Shown here one piece after another: positions 25,601 to 33,619 of a stretch of 64,000 nt of DNA. The notes beneath the pieces were generated by a model that was not told the origin of the DNA, searched no databases, and saw only the letters and a program-made list of their open reading frames with translations. The position numbers and the translations under genes are program-made. The stretch is from Gordionus sp. m RMFG-2023 (taxonomy: Eukaryota > Nematomorpha > Gordioida > Chordodea > Parachordodidae): assembly GCF_954871325.1 (NCBI RefSeq), contig NC_088775.1:35317561-35381560 (forward strand), in the 5' to 3' direction. Numbering within the stretch: the first letter of the stretch is position 1; every line of letters begins with the position of its first letter.

Positions 25601-26625
25601 GAATTTTAGGGAAATTTTTAAAAAATAAAATAATATGTAATAAAGAATGTGTTATAAATAAGATTTTGTGAGAAATTTATATTTTATTACCTAAAAAAAA
25701 TTTTTTTATGGTTTAAATTTATTAAGTAGATTTTATAGGAAATTAAAATAATTAATGAATATGCTATATCTACCATTGTAACATACTAACAATTTTATTA
25801 TTTTATAACATTAAAAGCTAATGGGGAAAAAGATAGACATAGAACTACAAATTTATTGTTTGCTAAAAAAATTCTGGGTAAATAAAATATATTTTTTGAG
25901 AATAATTATTTTATATAATTAATTTAATAAAATTTGTAAGCCTTGAAAGAATACTAATTACACCTTTCAAGCAGTTTATTTTTAGAAAAAATTTATATAA
26001 TTTACCAGAAATTTTGCCGATATTAAGTATATAGAATAAAAGAATTATTTATGATAGGTAGATATGATTAGGTTATATTTAGCTGAATAATATATTTCTC
26101 TTAATATAAAAAATAATTCAGGGTGGTGTGAGTTTTAATCATGATTGAAGATAAACTTTGAATTACAACTGATCAAAAATAGTTTTTTTCTTTAACTATA
26201 TCAAGAAATAATTTTTCTTATTTCTCTTGATTCGAAAAGAATTTAGTGTCAAAGAAGTAGTTCAGAATATAGAGGCATTTAGAGTTCGTGCTTTATATTT
26301 AAAGTATGCTATATAAATTTAATGTTTACCTTAGGAATGTTTATAACAATATGTAAATTATAAAGACTTTATAACTATAAGATAATTTGAATAAAAAAGG
26401 ATATCCCCATTCTATAATGAGCTTGGCATATTTGCGAATACATTGATGGTCCCAAAATATAAACAAGGAATTATTGTCAGTGGTAATCCAGAGAGGTATT
26501 TTGCAATCCCTATTCTTGATCCTTTTGAATATACTCCATCTATTTTTTTCTGGCGATCCATCTAGATCTTGGGTCTCTTGCAAAAGGGCCTCCTCCTGGG
26601 CCAACCTTATCATAAGTGGGTTCAT
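4563..26625 (-). CDS. cac: Cav2-type voltage-gated calcium channel alpha-1 subunit, 5' half (17 exons, continues off the window)
   Basis: Pore-forming subunit of a presynaptic-type (N/P/Q, cacophony) calcium channel of the plasma membrane. The 17 exons sum to 2,002 nt (about 667 residues), every junction keeps phase, and no exon has a stop. Seen in order: N-terminus, domain I S1-S6, I-II linker with the beta-subunit binding motif ([12 protein letters not shown]), domain II S1 to S6. Both visible selectivity filters keep their glutamate (TMEGWT in domain I, LTGEDWNE in domain II), and both S4 helices keep their arginine ladder. [17 protein letters not shown] after IS6 is the Cav2 form, not the Cav1 form. 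Many introns are 51-74 nt; the largest is about 8 kb. Domains III-IV must lie beyond base 1. The start is the first ATG after an in-frame stop; an upstream coding exon cannot be excluded. Confidence 0.95.
4752..4824 (-). CDS. cac: Cav2 exon 16: domain II pore helix
   Basis: Encodes [20 protein letters not shown] then TVFQ, the turret and descending pore helix. A 68-nt intron follows. Confidence 0.95.
4881..5012 (-). CDS. cac: Cav2 exon 15: domain II S4-S5 linker and S5
   Basis: Encodes [22 protein letters not shown]5 and LGMQLFGGE. Phase 2 to phase 2; a 56-nt intron follows. Confidence 0.96.
5079..5188 (-). CDS. cac: Cav2 exon 14: domain II S3-S4
   Basis: Encodes [20 protein letters not shown] and [14 protein letters not shown], the IIS4 voltage sensor. 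The intron before it (5,189-9,011) contains the Ty3/gypsy fossil; the intron after it is 66 nt. Confidence 0.96.
5189..9011 (-). other. Cav2 intron 13 with an LTR-element fossil
   Basis: Between exons 13 and 14. Outside the fossil (about 6,230-8,480) the stretches 5,189-6,229 and 8,481-9,011 show no gene or clear repeat. Confidence 0.7.
6230..8480 (+). mobile_element. Ty3/gypsy LTR-retrotransposon fossil (pol remains)
   Basis: Remains of a pol region in the usual Ty3/gypsy order: end of reverse transcriptase (about 6,240-6,540), RNase H with VTDHKPL and ADALSRL (about 6,640-7,010), an integrase N-terminal zinc region (about 7,250-7,430), integrase core (about 7,440-7,900) and a C-terminal tail to about 8,285. 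A purine-rich GTGGGGAGAAC and a likely remnant of a 3' LTR follow. No gag and no convincing 5' LTR are seen. It is clearly broken (on the order of ten breaks) and old, and sits inside a Cav2 intron. Confidence 0.85.
9012..9124 (-). CDS. cac: Cav2 exon 13: domain II S2 to start of S3
   Basis: Encodes [20 protein letters not shown] and [12 protein letters not shown]. The acceptor AAATAG at 9,125 is preferred to a closer AG at 9,101: it keeps phase with exon 12 and restores exactly the 16-residue spacing between GQP and LF found in the fly channel. Confidence 0.92.
9396..9511 (-). CDS. cac: Cav2 exon 12: domain II S1
   Basis: Encodes [18 protein letters not shown] and [17 protein letters not shown], matching fly IIS1 ([19 protein letters not shown]) closely. 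Exits in phase 1 at GTAAAA. Confidence 0.95.
9924..9993 (-). CDS. cac: Cav2 exon 11: end of I-II linker
   Basis: Encodes a charged stretch ([19 protein letters not shown]) leading into domain II. TTTAG acceptor, GTATTA donor after CTCAA in phase 2; supported mainly by phase agreement with both neighbours. Confidence 0.82.
10068..10133 (-). CDS. cac: Cav2 exon 10: I-II linker
   Basis: A 66-nt exon encoding [20 protein letters not shown], aligning with the ARRRNAAKRKK region of the fly channel. Phase 1 to phase 1. The next intron is 74 nt. Confidence 0.88.
10537..10620 (+). repeat. 42-bp tandem duplication
   Basis: Two nearly identical copies containing AACAACTATCTGATTTTATC, one right after the other. 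Confidence 0.85.
11273..11658 (+). mobile_element. Nonautonomous hAT MITE, 386 bp, with 8-bp target duplication
   Basis: Flanked on both sides by ATGTACAT (11,265-11,272 and 11,659-11,666). Ends TAATAATCTGCATC and, inverted, TAGAGATTTGTAAAAG form a weak terminal inverted repeat. Subterminal GGCCCG blocks repeat in both halves. An 8-bp duplication is the hAT signature. It has no coding capacity and resembles the ends of the hobo-like element, so it may be mobilised by it (inference). Confidence 0.85.
11983..12042 (-). CDS. cac: Cav2 exon 9: I-II linker
   Basis: A 60-nt exon encoding [19 protein letters not shown], close to the insect cacophony linker. The donor at GAAG|GTTTGA is chosen because it joins in phase to exon 10 and gives the conserved ILEARR. 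The downstream intron carries a MITE and a duplicated segment. Confidence 0.92.
12094..12209 (-). CDS. cac: Cav2 exon 8: I-II linker, beta-subunit binding site
   Basis: Encodes [15 protein letters not shown] and [18 protein letters not shown], the alpha-interaction domain that binds the beta subunit; its conserved tryptophan, tyrosine and glycine are present. The 51-nt intron that follows (12,043-12,093) is among the shortest in the gene. Confidence 0.97.
12267..12370 (-). CDS. cac: Cav2 exon 7: domain I S6
   Basis: Encodes [17 protein letters not shown] and then [13 protein letters not shown], the pore-lining IS6 helix. Exits in phase 2. The following intron is only 57 nt. Confidence 0.95.
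12727..12926 (-). CDS. cac: Cav2 exon 6: domain I turret and selectivity filter
   Basis: Encodes a cysteine-containing turret ([16 protein letters not shown]) and [17 protein letters not shown] followed by [13 protein letters not shown]. The filter glutamate in TMEGW is present. The GTATGT donor is at 12,726 in phase 0. Confidence 0.97.
13321..13473 (-). CDS. cac: Cav2 exon 5: domain I S5
   Basis: Encodes [21 protein letters not shown]5 and the start of the pore turret ([15 protein letters not shown]). TTTAG acceptor, GTTTAT donor, phase 1 to phase 1. Confidence 0.95.
13474..15674 (-). other. Cav2 intron 4, no further feature seen
   Basis: AT-rich sequence between exons 4 and 5. Short GC-richer patches (about 14,180-14,260 and 14,690-14,840) gave no recognisable exon or repeat. 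Confidence 0.6.
15675..15775 (-). CDS. cac: Cav2 exon 4: domain I S4 voltage sensor
   Basis: Encodes [18 protein letters not shown] then LVSGIP, the arginine-rich IS4 helix. It enters in phase 2 and leaves in phase 1 (A|GT gives serine across the junction). Confidence 0.95.
16358..16497 (-). CDS. cac: Cav2 exon 3: domain I S2-S3
   Basis: Encodes [18 protein letters not shown] and then the IS3 start with [24 protein letters not shown] acceptor, GTAAGT donor, exit phase 2. Confidence 0.95.
17880..18185 (+). mobile_element. Reverse-transcriptase-type element remnant (C-terminal part)
   Basis: About 100 codons in one frame resemble the region after the RT core in a widespread animal retroelement family: [28 protein letters not shown] and [11 protein letters not shown]. 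It is broken. A non-overlapping later part of the same kind of protein occurs at 39,716-40,112 on the minus strand. The class of retroelement is uncertain. Confidence 0.5.
19140..19800 (-). CDS. Unrecognised chain of exon-like ORFs in a Cav2 intron
   Basis: Four GC-richer blocks have good splice sites and agree in phase: about 19,725-19,780 ([14 protein letters not shown]), 19,501-19,611 ([15 protein letters not shown]...[16 protein letters not shown] acceptor, GTATGT donor), 19,331-19,409 ([14 protein letters not shown]) and from 19,262 ([12 protein letters not shown]...[17 protein letters not shown]). The second block is also open in another frame ([17 protein letters not shown]), so the frame is not secure. 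The plus strand has many stops here. No family was recognised; it may be a nested gene, alternative Cav2 3' exons or a transposon relic. Confidence 0.35.
20962..21399. mobile_element. Inverted-repeat MITE with iteron ends
   Basis: Two arms of about 190 bp face each other around 21,175. The ends read GGTATGACTAAACTGCAAA and, inverted, GGTTTAACAAAACTACAAA. Each end carries tandem copies of a roughly 17-19 bp unit with GCAAATGCTTAGGTAA. A half-copy lies at 50,006-50,280. Confidence 0.75.
22900..23210 (+). other. Unexplained open reading region
   Basis: The plus strand shows [17 protein letters not shown] then [14 protein letters not shown] (about 22,948-23,040) and, one frame over, [18 protein letters not shown] and [14 protein letters not shown] (about 23,027-23,130). 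The two read like one charged protein with a frame shift. No family recognised; possibly a decayed gene or transposon piece. Confidence 0.3.
23355..23640 (+). repeat. Degenerate tandem repeat with C-tracts (unit about 115 bp)
   Basis: Three related blocks each hold a C-tract or CCTCC, a short (T)CCATC or GACCCAC stretch, and ATATTT.AATTA.CTTTTATTTGAT followed by CCAATAT, CCATGT or CTATACT. The copies are strongly diverged. Confidence 0.55.
24496..24601 (-). CDS. cac: Cav2 exon 2: domain I S1
   Basis: Encodes [17 protein letters not shown] followed by [18 protein letters not shown], the IS1 helix and S1-S2 loop. It enters in phase 2 and leaves in phase 0 at a GTAATA donor. Its neighbours are the AT-AC intron upstream and the 8-kb intron downstream. 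Confidence 0.95.
24602..26404 (-). other. Cav2 intron 1, U12-type AT-AC intron (about 1.8 kb)
   Basis: The 5' end reads ATATCCTTTTTT, a near-perfect minor-spliceosome donor. Near the 3' end TTCCTTAAT matches the U12 branch-site consensus (TTCCTTAAC), and the intron ends in AC at 24,602, about 19 nt after the branch region. Cutting here restores IIEW-GPFEY, matching IIEW-PPFEY in known Cav2 proteins with equal length. No GT or GC donor in the region gives that junction. AT-AC introns at conserved places in sodium and calcium channel genes are established knowledge. Confidence 0.85.
25091..25235 (-). CDS. Orphan exon-like ORF in Cav2 intron 1
   Basis: After TTCTGATAG an uninterrupted 48-codon frame reads [30 protein letters not shown] and KSRKSSRKF and ends at a GTAATA donor. 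Only this frame is open. It does not match any calcium-channel segment and lies inside the AT-AC intron, so it would belong to an alternative transcript, a nested gene or nothing. Not recognised. Confidence 0.35.
26405..26625 (-). CDS. cac: Cav2 exon 1: N-terminal cytoplasmic region
   Basis: Encodes an acidic then basic N-terminus followed by SLFIF...[12 protein letters not shown], the conserved stretch just before IS1. It ends in phase 2 (TGG GG) and is followed by ATATCCTTTTTT rather than GT, which matches a U12-type AT-AC donor. The ATG at 26,625 follows an in-frame TAA a few codons upstream; a second ATG lies four codons further in. Confidence 0.85.
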
Positions 26626-28300
26626 ATCATATAAAATAAATATTTATTTAAGGTTTTTTTAAAGTTTGTTAAAAACATTTTAATTTTATTACTTTTAACT
26701 AAGTAAAAGATTATTAATTATATGAACCTTTTTCTTTTATTAATTAAAAAATTATTTTTTATGAGAAATTTTTTGATTTCCTTTGATCTTTAAAAAATAC
26801 GAAAGGTTTTACAATAGGTTAATTTTGAAATCAATACAAATTCGAAAATAATTTGGTAAAATTTGAGCCAAAGTTGAAATGGGGTTAAATAAACGCCGTA
26901 TTACTCTTAAAAGGAACGTTAATACGATTATAAAGATATTTGTAATGGATACATAATTTTATGGATAGATATGGAAGTGTTAGGTATATAATTTTATTCG
27001 ATTATTAAGTATCATTATTATTGGCCAATAATAAAAAAAAATTGTTTATTATCTAAAAAATTGTATATATTATCAATTAAACATTGTAAATTTGAATATT
27101 AATCTTAAATATATAAATATTATTTTGGCCATTTTTTAATGCATTAAAAATCGATTTTTATAGAGATTTGTTAATGTTGTGATATGTTTTGTTAAAATGC
27201 CCTCATTAATATAGAGCAAAGAAATTTTTCACAATCATTAGTTCATTAATAAGTAGTTATTTTAAATATTTTTCTTAAAAAAATGTTCAAGTTTAAAATA
27301 TATATTTATATATTAACATAGGTTGTTTGAATAGATAATTATATTAAACTATTATTAGGCAACACTTTCTAAATTTATAGACATAGATCGATCTAATCAA
27401 TAAACGTTTTTAAGCCAATTTAGGAAAATTAAATCAGATTGAGAAAATACTTATAGATTTTACAGATATCTTAATTTGAAACATGTTTTGCTCATACTTA
27501 ATATTTCTTTTTTTTAAAATCCATCTGTGTTACTTCAATACATCGATTTAATATGTATCTATAGTGAATGTTATGTTTTTGAAAAAATAATCAGGTATAT
27601 AAATAATATAGATAATTACAATTTGATAAATGAAAGGTTTTTCACAGCTCGATCTGATTGATGTATTATATTTATGATTTCTTTTTATACAATATAAAAT
27701 TATTTTTTAACATGTTCTCAGGTGATAGTCTAATCAGTGATTCATGGTTTAAAAAAAACATTGAAGTAAATACATATTTAATAGACCACCCCAATTTCCA
27801 GAATTATTAATAAGTTAATATCAAACTCGAATCAAAGTTTTCACAGGGATCGTTACATAGCCACACTTTTGACAAAATTTGGTCAAAATGTTTGCCCCGA
27901 CACTTGGTCATACGGTATTTTATCACGCGAATCATATGCCTTAAATATGAAGATATAAAGAAAATTGCCTATAATTGTATTAACAATTATTCAATTTCAG
28001 ATACTTTAACATTTATTAAAGCAATTGCCAACATACTATCCAATTTTTTATATTGTATATATACATATATGACTTGTTTGAAAAATGAATATTCTATGTT
28101 TACACTTTTCATAATATCGTTGCAAATTAAAGAAAAGTCCATGAAACTATTGGCATCTATGGTATTTCGGATTCCTTAACATTTTAAAAGCCATACATAT
28201 CATTCAATTAATTTTATTATAAACATATAATCTGTTTGAAGAATGAATATTCTGTTCAACCTTTTCAATAGAGATAAAATGAAAAATAGTTTCGCTGTAG
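26626..28300. other. Region upstream of Cav2, no gene seen
   Basis: AT-rich sequence in which no coding exon was recognised. Diverged copies of TGTTTGAA.AATGAATATTCT at about 28,075 and 28,236 suggest a short old duplication. Cav2 5' UTR or promoter may lie here but shows no clear signature. Confidence 0.5.
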
Positions 28301-28309
28301 ATTTAATAA

Positions 28310-29707
28310 AAAAAGCGAAACCCAGAAAAGAACCCCCGGAAAAAAACCCCCAGGAAAAAAAACCCCGAAATTTTTTTTCGAATTTACTTAAGATCTAATA
28401 ATATCGGTATATTTTTATTTGGATTTAATAAGGTATAGATAAATTAGTATTTTAGAAAAAAATATTATAAAAATATAATTTAATAATAAATCATATACAA
28501 AATAATGACTTATCAATAAAATAAACAGATCTTATTGCAAATTTTGTCAAATTTAGTCTACTTAATATAGTAATTGATGGATATTGTATTTATTACTATA
28601 GCAAAAATTTTTACGAAAATAAGTAATATATGGGTTATTTTACTGGGATATTTTTTTCCCCAGTACCAATTTGAACATCAGCATTTTTTCTTGTTTAAGC
28701 AATGCGATTTTGTTATGGGTGTCCAACTACCTACACGCCATCCTTCAAGTTTGGTTTCATCGGCAGCCACCTCGCATTTCATTTTTTTTAATTAATACCC
28801 AGATTGATGGGTGTTTATTCCCAATCAGATTAAAAAAAACAATTATTCGAACCTTCGCATTGTTTATTTAAGAGTTATTCGTTGGATAGAATGCCTGATT
28901 CAAGTTTCTGGAGGAAATCGAGGCCCAGTTCGACCTGTCTGGAATTGAGAATTGCTTCTTGTGACCTCTCTTGATACTCCATTGATGTAATTTTTATCGA
29001 AATATTCAAGAATATCCTTACTATTGCTCGGAGTAACCGATCTAAGGAATGTCATTGCATTCCTCATATTACATAAAGGAACAAATGCTAAGCCGTCCAT
29101 TATGTCACAAAAGAAGCTTAAGGCTTCATCGGTTCTGTATTGGCTTTCCAGACCTAGCTTTTGAATTTTTCTATGGGTACTTTGACACAAATGGTAAAAG
29201 CATCCTCTGATTATGATGTGATCCCCTAATTGAAAAAATAAATATAAATAATTTAACATTAATAATCATACCAATGACAGTTTTAACCGCGCTCATAGCA
29301 GACTTTTCGAAATCCATGTATATATATATATAATAGATCAGGAAATAAATCCCGTTCTTGACATTTAGACATTATTACGTCGAATATTTTTTCATAAGTA
29401 TTTTGTATTTTTTTTGGAGTTTAATAGCCGCTAATGATTGTGGCATTCGCTTATAAAATTATTTATCAATATTAATTATTGCTAGGTTATACTAAAAAAA
29501 TTAAGTGAAAATTGAGAAGAAAAAAATTGAGAAAAGGTCAGAAAAATAAAGATTAACAATGACTTTAGGCAAAAATGGGAAGAAAATAATAAATTGAAAA
29601 TTTTTTAAAAAATAACGTTTTTCTTTTTTTTTAAATTTTTTTTCCATGGGGTTTTTTTTTCCATGGGGTTTTTTTTTCCATGGGGCTTTTTCCCATGGTT
29701 TTTTTCC
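28310..29707 (-). mobile_element. MULE DNA transposon relic with iteron-like ends
   Basis: Contains a decayed Mutator-like transposase (28,660-29,460). Outside it lie two blocks of repeated GGAAAAAAACCCC-type units, at about 28,325-28,377 and, in inverse orientation, at 29,640-29,707 (unit around CCATGGAAAAAAAAACCC). The inverted placement of the two blocks suggests they form the element's terminal repeats. No target duplication could be fixed. Confidence 0.6.
28660..29460 (-). pseudogene. MULE transposase, decayed
   Basis: Read in order: QNTYEKIFDVIMSKCQERD (near 29,400), YMDFEKSAMSAVKTVIG, DHIIIRGCFYHLCQ, RKIQKLGLESQYR, then a helical region to TGPRFPPET (28,903) and further broken pieces resembling the end (NTHQSGYWLKKMK). 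The catalytic D of DFEK and the RGCFYHLCQ block are present; the N-terminal part with the first catalytic D is missing or unreadable. A 46-nt GT-AG stretch (29,226-29,271) interrupts VIG and DHI in phase 1 and behaves as an intron. Stops break the C-terminal end. Confidence 0.85.
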
Positions 29708-29749
29708 TATTACCAAAAAAAGCATAACATTAATACTTCGTTTCTTCAC

Positions 29750-30659
29750 ATAATTTAACTTTCGGGCCGGCCCAGATAAGTTGTCTCAAAGTTTTTGAAC
29801 TAGGATTGGCAATTTGTTTGTCGATATGAGCCGATTAATCTAAAAATTGCTTAAGTCAATAAAATTTAATTTTTCTGACGTTTCGGATATTTTACCATTA
29901 TCCATTAAATTTTCTAGAATTATTTTAGAAAGCCTTGTCTAAAACTTTGAATTTATTTCTCTAAAAGAGAAAAATATTTATTTTTGTTAAAGTTTTTAAA
30001 ATTTATTTATCTTTTATAGATTTTAAGAAAATTAAAAAGTTTAAATAAGGATTTAGCAGAAATATTCACAAACTTCCAAAACATAAATATATAATTGATC
30101 CAAATAATAATAGAAATTTATAAATTTCAGTAGAATTGTGTTGTAATTGTAATGAATAACAATTTTCTTTTGATATTATGATAAAGCATAGCATATAACG
30201 TTTTTGAAAATGGCTTTTATTAAAATATAATAAATTAATTAAAGATAGTGGTTATATATTTGTCATCTAAGATTAAATATAAAAAACATTTTTTTATTAT
30301 TCTTTTTTTTAAAAAATATATTTTTACTTATTCAACTTTAAAAAAAATTTCTATAACAATAATTTATGATATTTTATAAAATTATATTTAATTAATTGTC
30401 TATAACTATAAAATATTTACGTTGGTATAAAGAAACCATAGTTATATCTAAATAAATATTTCTAATTGAATTTATTTTCTAATAAAAATAACTTCCCTGT
30501 ATTTGAATTTGAGACCTAAAGCTTTTATAGTGATTATTTAAAATTTAAAACTTTTTACTATATTATTTTATTGTAATTTTATCTCACATAATTTTTATCT
30601 CTTACACCATGTCATGTCTTCACTTAGTTCTATTTTCTATTTTAATCCTTATCTTTCAA
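29750..30659. other. No gene seen
   Basis: AT-rich sequence without recognisable coding or repeat structure. Confidence 0.5.
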
Positions 30660-30666
30660 ACTCTAA

Positions 30667-31060
30667 AGGCGTAGCCAGGATTTTGCTAAACGGGGAGGCA
30701 CTACCATGAGGGATTTATTGAATAAATTTTATTGGATGTCATTAGATCCACCAATTGTAGGCCTTTGGTGAGATAGATTTTTATAAAAATAATGTTGATT
30801 TTTCACTTCTTATTTTTATTAAAATGCTTTTTTTCTAAAAATTATGAATTATAGTGGTATTCTAAAAAGTTATCAACTTTTACTAATTTTTCTTTCCCAA
30901 TTCTTGTTTATAGTGATATATTATAATATTCTATACATTTCGGGGAGAGGGTGGTAATTTGTATAGGTTAAAAATATTTCTTGCTGCTATTTACGAGAAC
31001 AGGCAAATTTTTGAAGGAAAGATTTTCCCTTGCCCCCTCTCTTCGGATACACCTATATAT
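30667..31060 (+). mobile_element. Likely nonautonomous hAT element, about 394 bp
   Basis: Begins AGGCGTAGCCAGGATTTT and ends with CTCTTCGGATACACCTATA, which inverted reads GGTGTATCCG, a degraded hAT end pair. ACTCTAA flanks both sides (30,660-30,666 and 31,061-31,067), close to the 8-bp hAT duplication. Confidence 0.55.
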
Positions 31061-31067
31061 ACTCTAA

Positions 31068-32425
31068 GCGATTTATTTTTGTCCTCTATTGACCTGAACA
31101 AAAAGGTTAAATGTATTTAAAATGGTATCCATAAATATAGAACCAATGTAATCAACAAAATGATTATTAATGTATATGAGAAAATGTAAAAATGTATTGG
31201 TAAGAGTAAAATCATAAATGAAAAAGATGGATTCTGAAATTCCAAGTTTACAAAAATATTAGTAATAATATAATAATGATAATAACGAGAAAGAAAATGT
31301 GAATTGCCAGGTATGGAATACATGTTAATTTAGTTATTCAAGTCGTCGAATAATAAAGATATGGGATTTTAAAAAGTAAATAAATTATTGTCCTCTAATA
31401 TTCTTTTACGTTGACTCACAGGCATAATAAATTAAACCTAATATGATGTTCTCATATTTGTAAATTTAAAGGGTTGAAATAATATTTGCTCTGTTAATGC
31501 GTCGCTAATAATGTTTAAGGACTTGAATTCAAAAAAATAACGCATGGTGTTCCTTTCCTTTTCAAAATAATAAATGAAATTCTTTTTTCCTACATAAAGA
31601 ACCCCATTTTACTAATTAAGTTTCTTTCACCCTTATCACTTTACAACCCTCCTTTTTATTATTTAATAAAATTTATTATTTAATAAAACGGCTTTCATGA
31701 AATTTGGCCATACTAAAGTGTATAAAAGGTATTTTTATCTCTTACAAAAAATTGTTTTGAATCCCAACTAGATATTTATTTTGAAAAAATTATCTATAAG
31801 ATTTTTTATATATTCAAAATTTCTAAATATTTTACAAAAAACTGTTGACATAATTATTATAATTATCCAAAATTTCTCATACACATTGGGGGGGGGGGGG
31901 CTTTGGGCCTAGCTTCATAAATTATATTGAATGGTGCTCTTTGTTGAAGGCATGACCGGATCGCATTTCTTTTTAAATTCTATTTTACATCTTTTAAAAA
32001 AAAATATATGGGAAATATTTTAATTATAATCATTATTTCAAGAGCAATTAACTTAAATATTTTTTTATAATTGTTTTCAATAATATTCTATTAGCGATAG
32101 TGGGATGAGGGGTAAGGGGGTGACAGGAGAGTATGGGAAGAAATTTGTAAACTGAATTTACAAAATATGCATTCTTTAAAAAGAGGAAAATTTGCCTTAG
32201 CCCCCATCCCTGTCTACACTTTTAATAAAAAAAATAGATTGTTTTTTACCATGTGGCATAGGCTAAAGTGTAAACCAGGCCTATTCAAAAACAAATAGAA
32301 GAACCAGCAATAAATTATTCAATTTAGCCCAGTAATTAAAATAAACTTATTTTAATCATGAGGTTGATAAATGAGATATAACAAAAATTTTTAAATTCTA
32401 ATTCATTGATAAAAACAAACATAGA
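31068..32425. other. No gene; scattered G/C-tract repeat pieces
   Basis: A long G-tract near 31,888 and CCCCATCCCTGTCTAC near 32,205 resemble broken hAT MITE ends. No coding region was found. Confidence 0.4.
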
Positions 32426-33396
32426 AGTAAAGTATTATATCTTATATATTAAAAAGGCTATCGTATATGAAATTCGATATTATTTGAGTATTATAGGTTT
32501 TAATATTATATAAATTTATATGGTCAATTGAGTTAGATAATTATATTATCTCTTACAAAATATATAGACAACATTAAATAAAAAGACAATTACCATTTTG
32601 ACCATATATCATTACGCAATTTTAGATATAATATTTGGTAACGAATAAATTTTATTGATCATGGGTTATGAGTCAAGTAAAATGTTAGGGAATTTTTTAG
32701 AAATTTTACATAAAAAAAATGTTTACAAATTTTAGAAATAATGGGTGACAGGGTTTAACAAAAAGAAGATTTTTTCCCTCAAAAATTGAAGATTTTTTTG
32801 TAAAAAAAAATTTTGAGCATGTTCAAAGGAGATATTTGATCAATATCTTTTGTAAAAATGTCTTCTATCCCTTTAATGTTTTTTTTATTTTAGATTTTAA
32901 AAAAAATAAAAAATAATTTCCCAGATGTTTTTTTAAAATAAAATAGCATAAAATAAAAAGGGAAATCATTGTTTTAAAAATTTGAAAGAAAAATAATACA
33001 TTTATTATATTATAAAAATCCCAAATTATTTGCACAAAATTATAGTGGATTTTTTCGCAAAAAAACATTTCTTATTTAAAAATCTTCTTTGAGTATGATT
33101 AAAATTTTTTTTACAAAAATATCTTCAATTTTTTTGATCTCCAAAAGAGCAAGATCAAGATTTTTGAATTTTGAGCAAATGTTAAACCCTAGTGACGTCA
33201 CAAAGATCTAACGATAGATGATTATTTGGAAGAGAAGGGACTGGTGTTACGTAAATTCAGGAGCTAGGCAAACCACTTGATCTCATTTTAAAATTAAATT
33301 GATCAGAAGGTTCAAATTTTATCCTAATATGCTTTTATTAGTTTACATCTATATACGAAAAATCTTTTGAAAAATTAATTAATATAAATTTTATTT

Positions 33397-33480
33397 ATCG
33401 CCGGGGTGGCCTAATGGGTAAGATGTAGGCTTGGAAACACGAGCATGAACAAGGACGCGGGTTCAATCCTGGTAAGAACC
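33397..33480 (+). promoter_or_regulatory. tRNA-like 5' head of LINE copy 1 (putative pol III A and B boxes)
   Basis: GCCGGGGTGGCCTAATGGG holds an A-box-like TGGCCTAATGG (from 33,407), and GGTTCAATCC (33,460-33,469) fits the B box. The spacing of about 53 nt suits a tRNA with a long variable arm (leucine or serine type). The same head begins copy 2 exactly at its target duplication, so it belongs to the element. Promoter activity is inferred. Confidence 0.7.
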
Positions 33481-33619
33481 ATAAAAACTTTCAAGTTTTT
33501 CTTCGATGACTGATGTGTAAAGACATATGGTATGATGAATTTCGGAGCTTAGAGATGACACCCCGGTCACCGACAGGCCTGGACAGCCGGGTGCTAAGGA
33601 TACCTGTCCAATAAACAAA

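Noticed and set aside
29501-29749. Open reading with KKKPHGKKN-type repeats
   Set aside because: Translation of the iteron block at the MULE end.
33397-33480. A free-standing tRNA gene
   Set aside because: No stable acceptor stem can be paired, and the sequence is shared with the start of the second LINE copy exactly at its target duplication.
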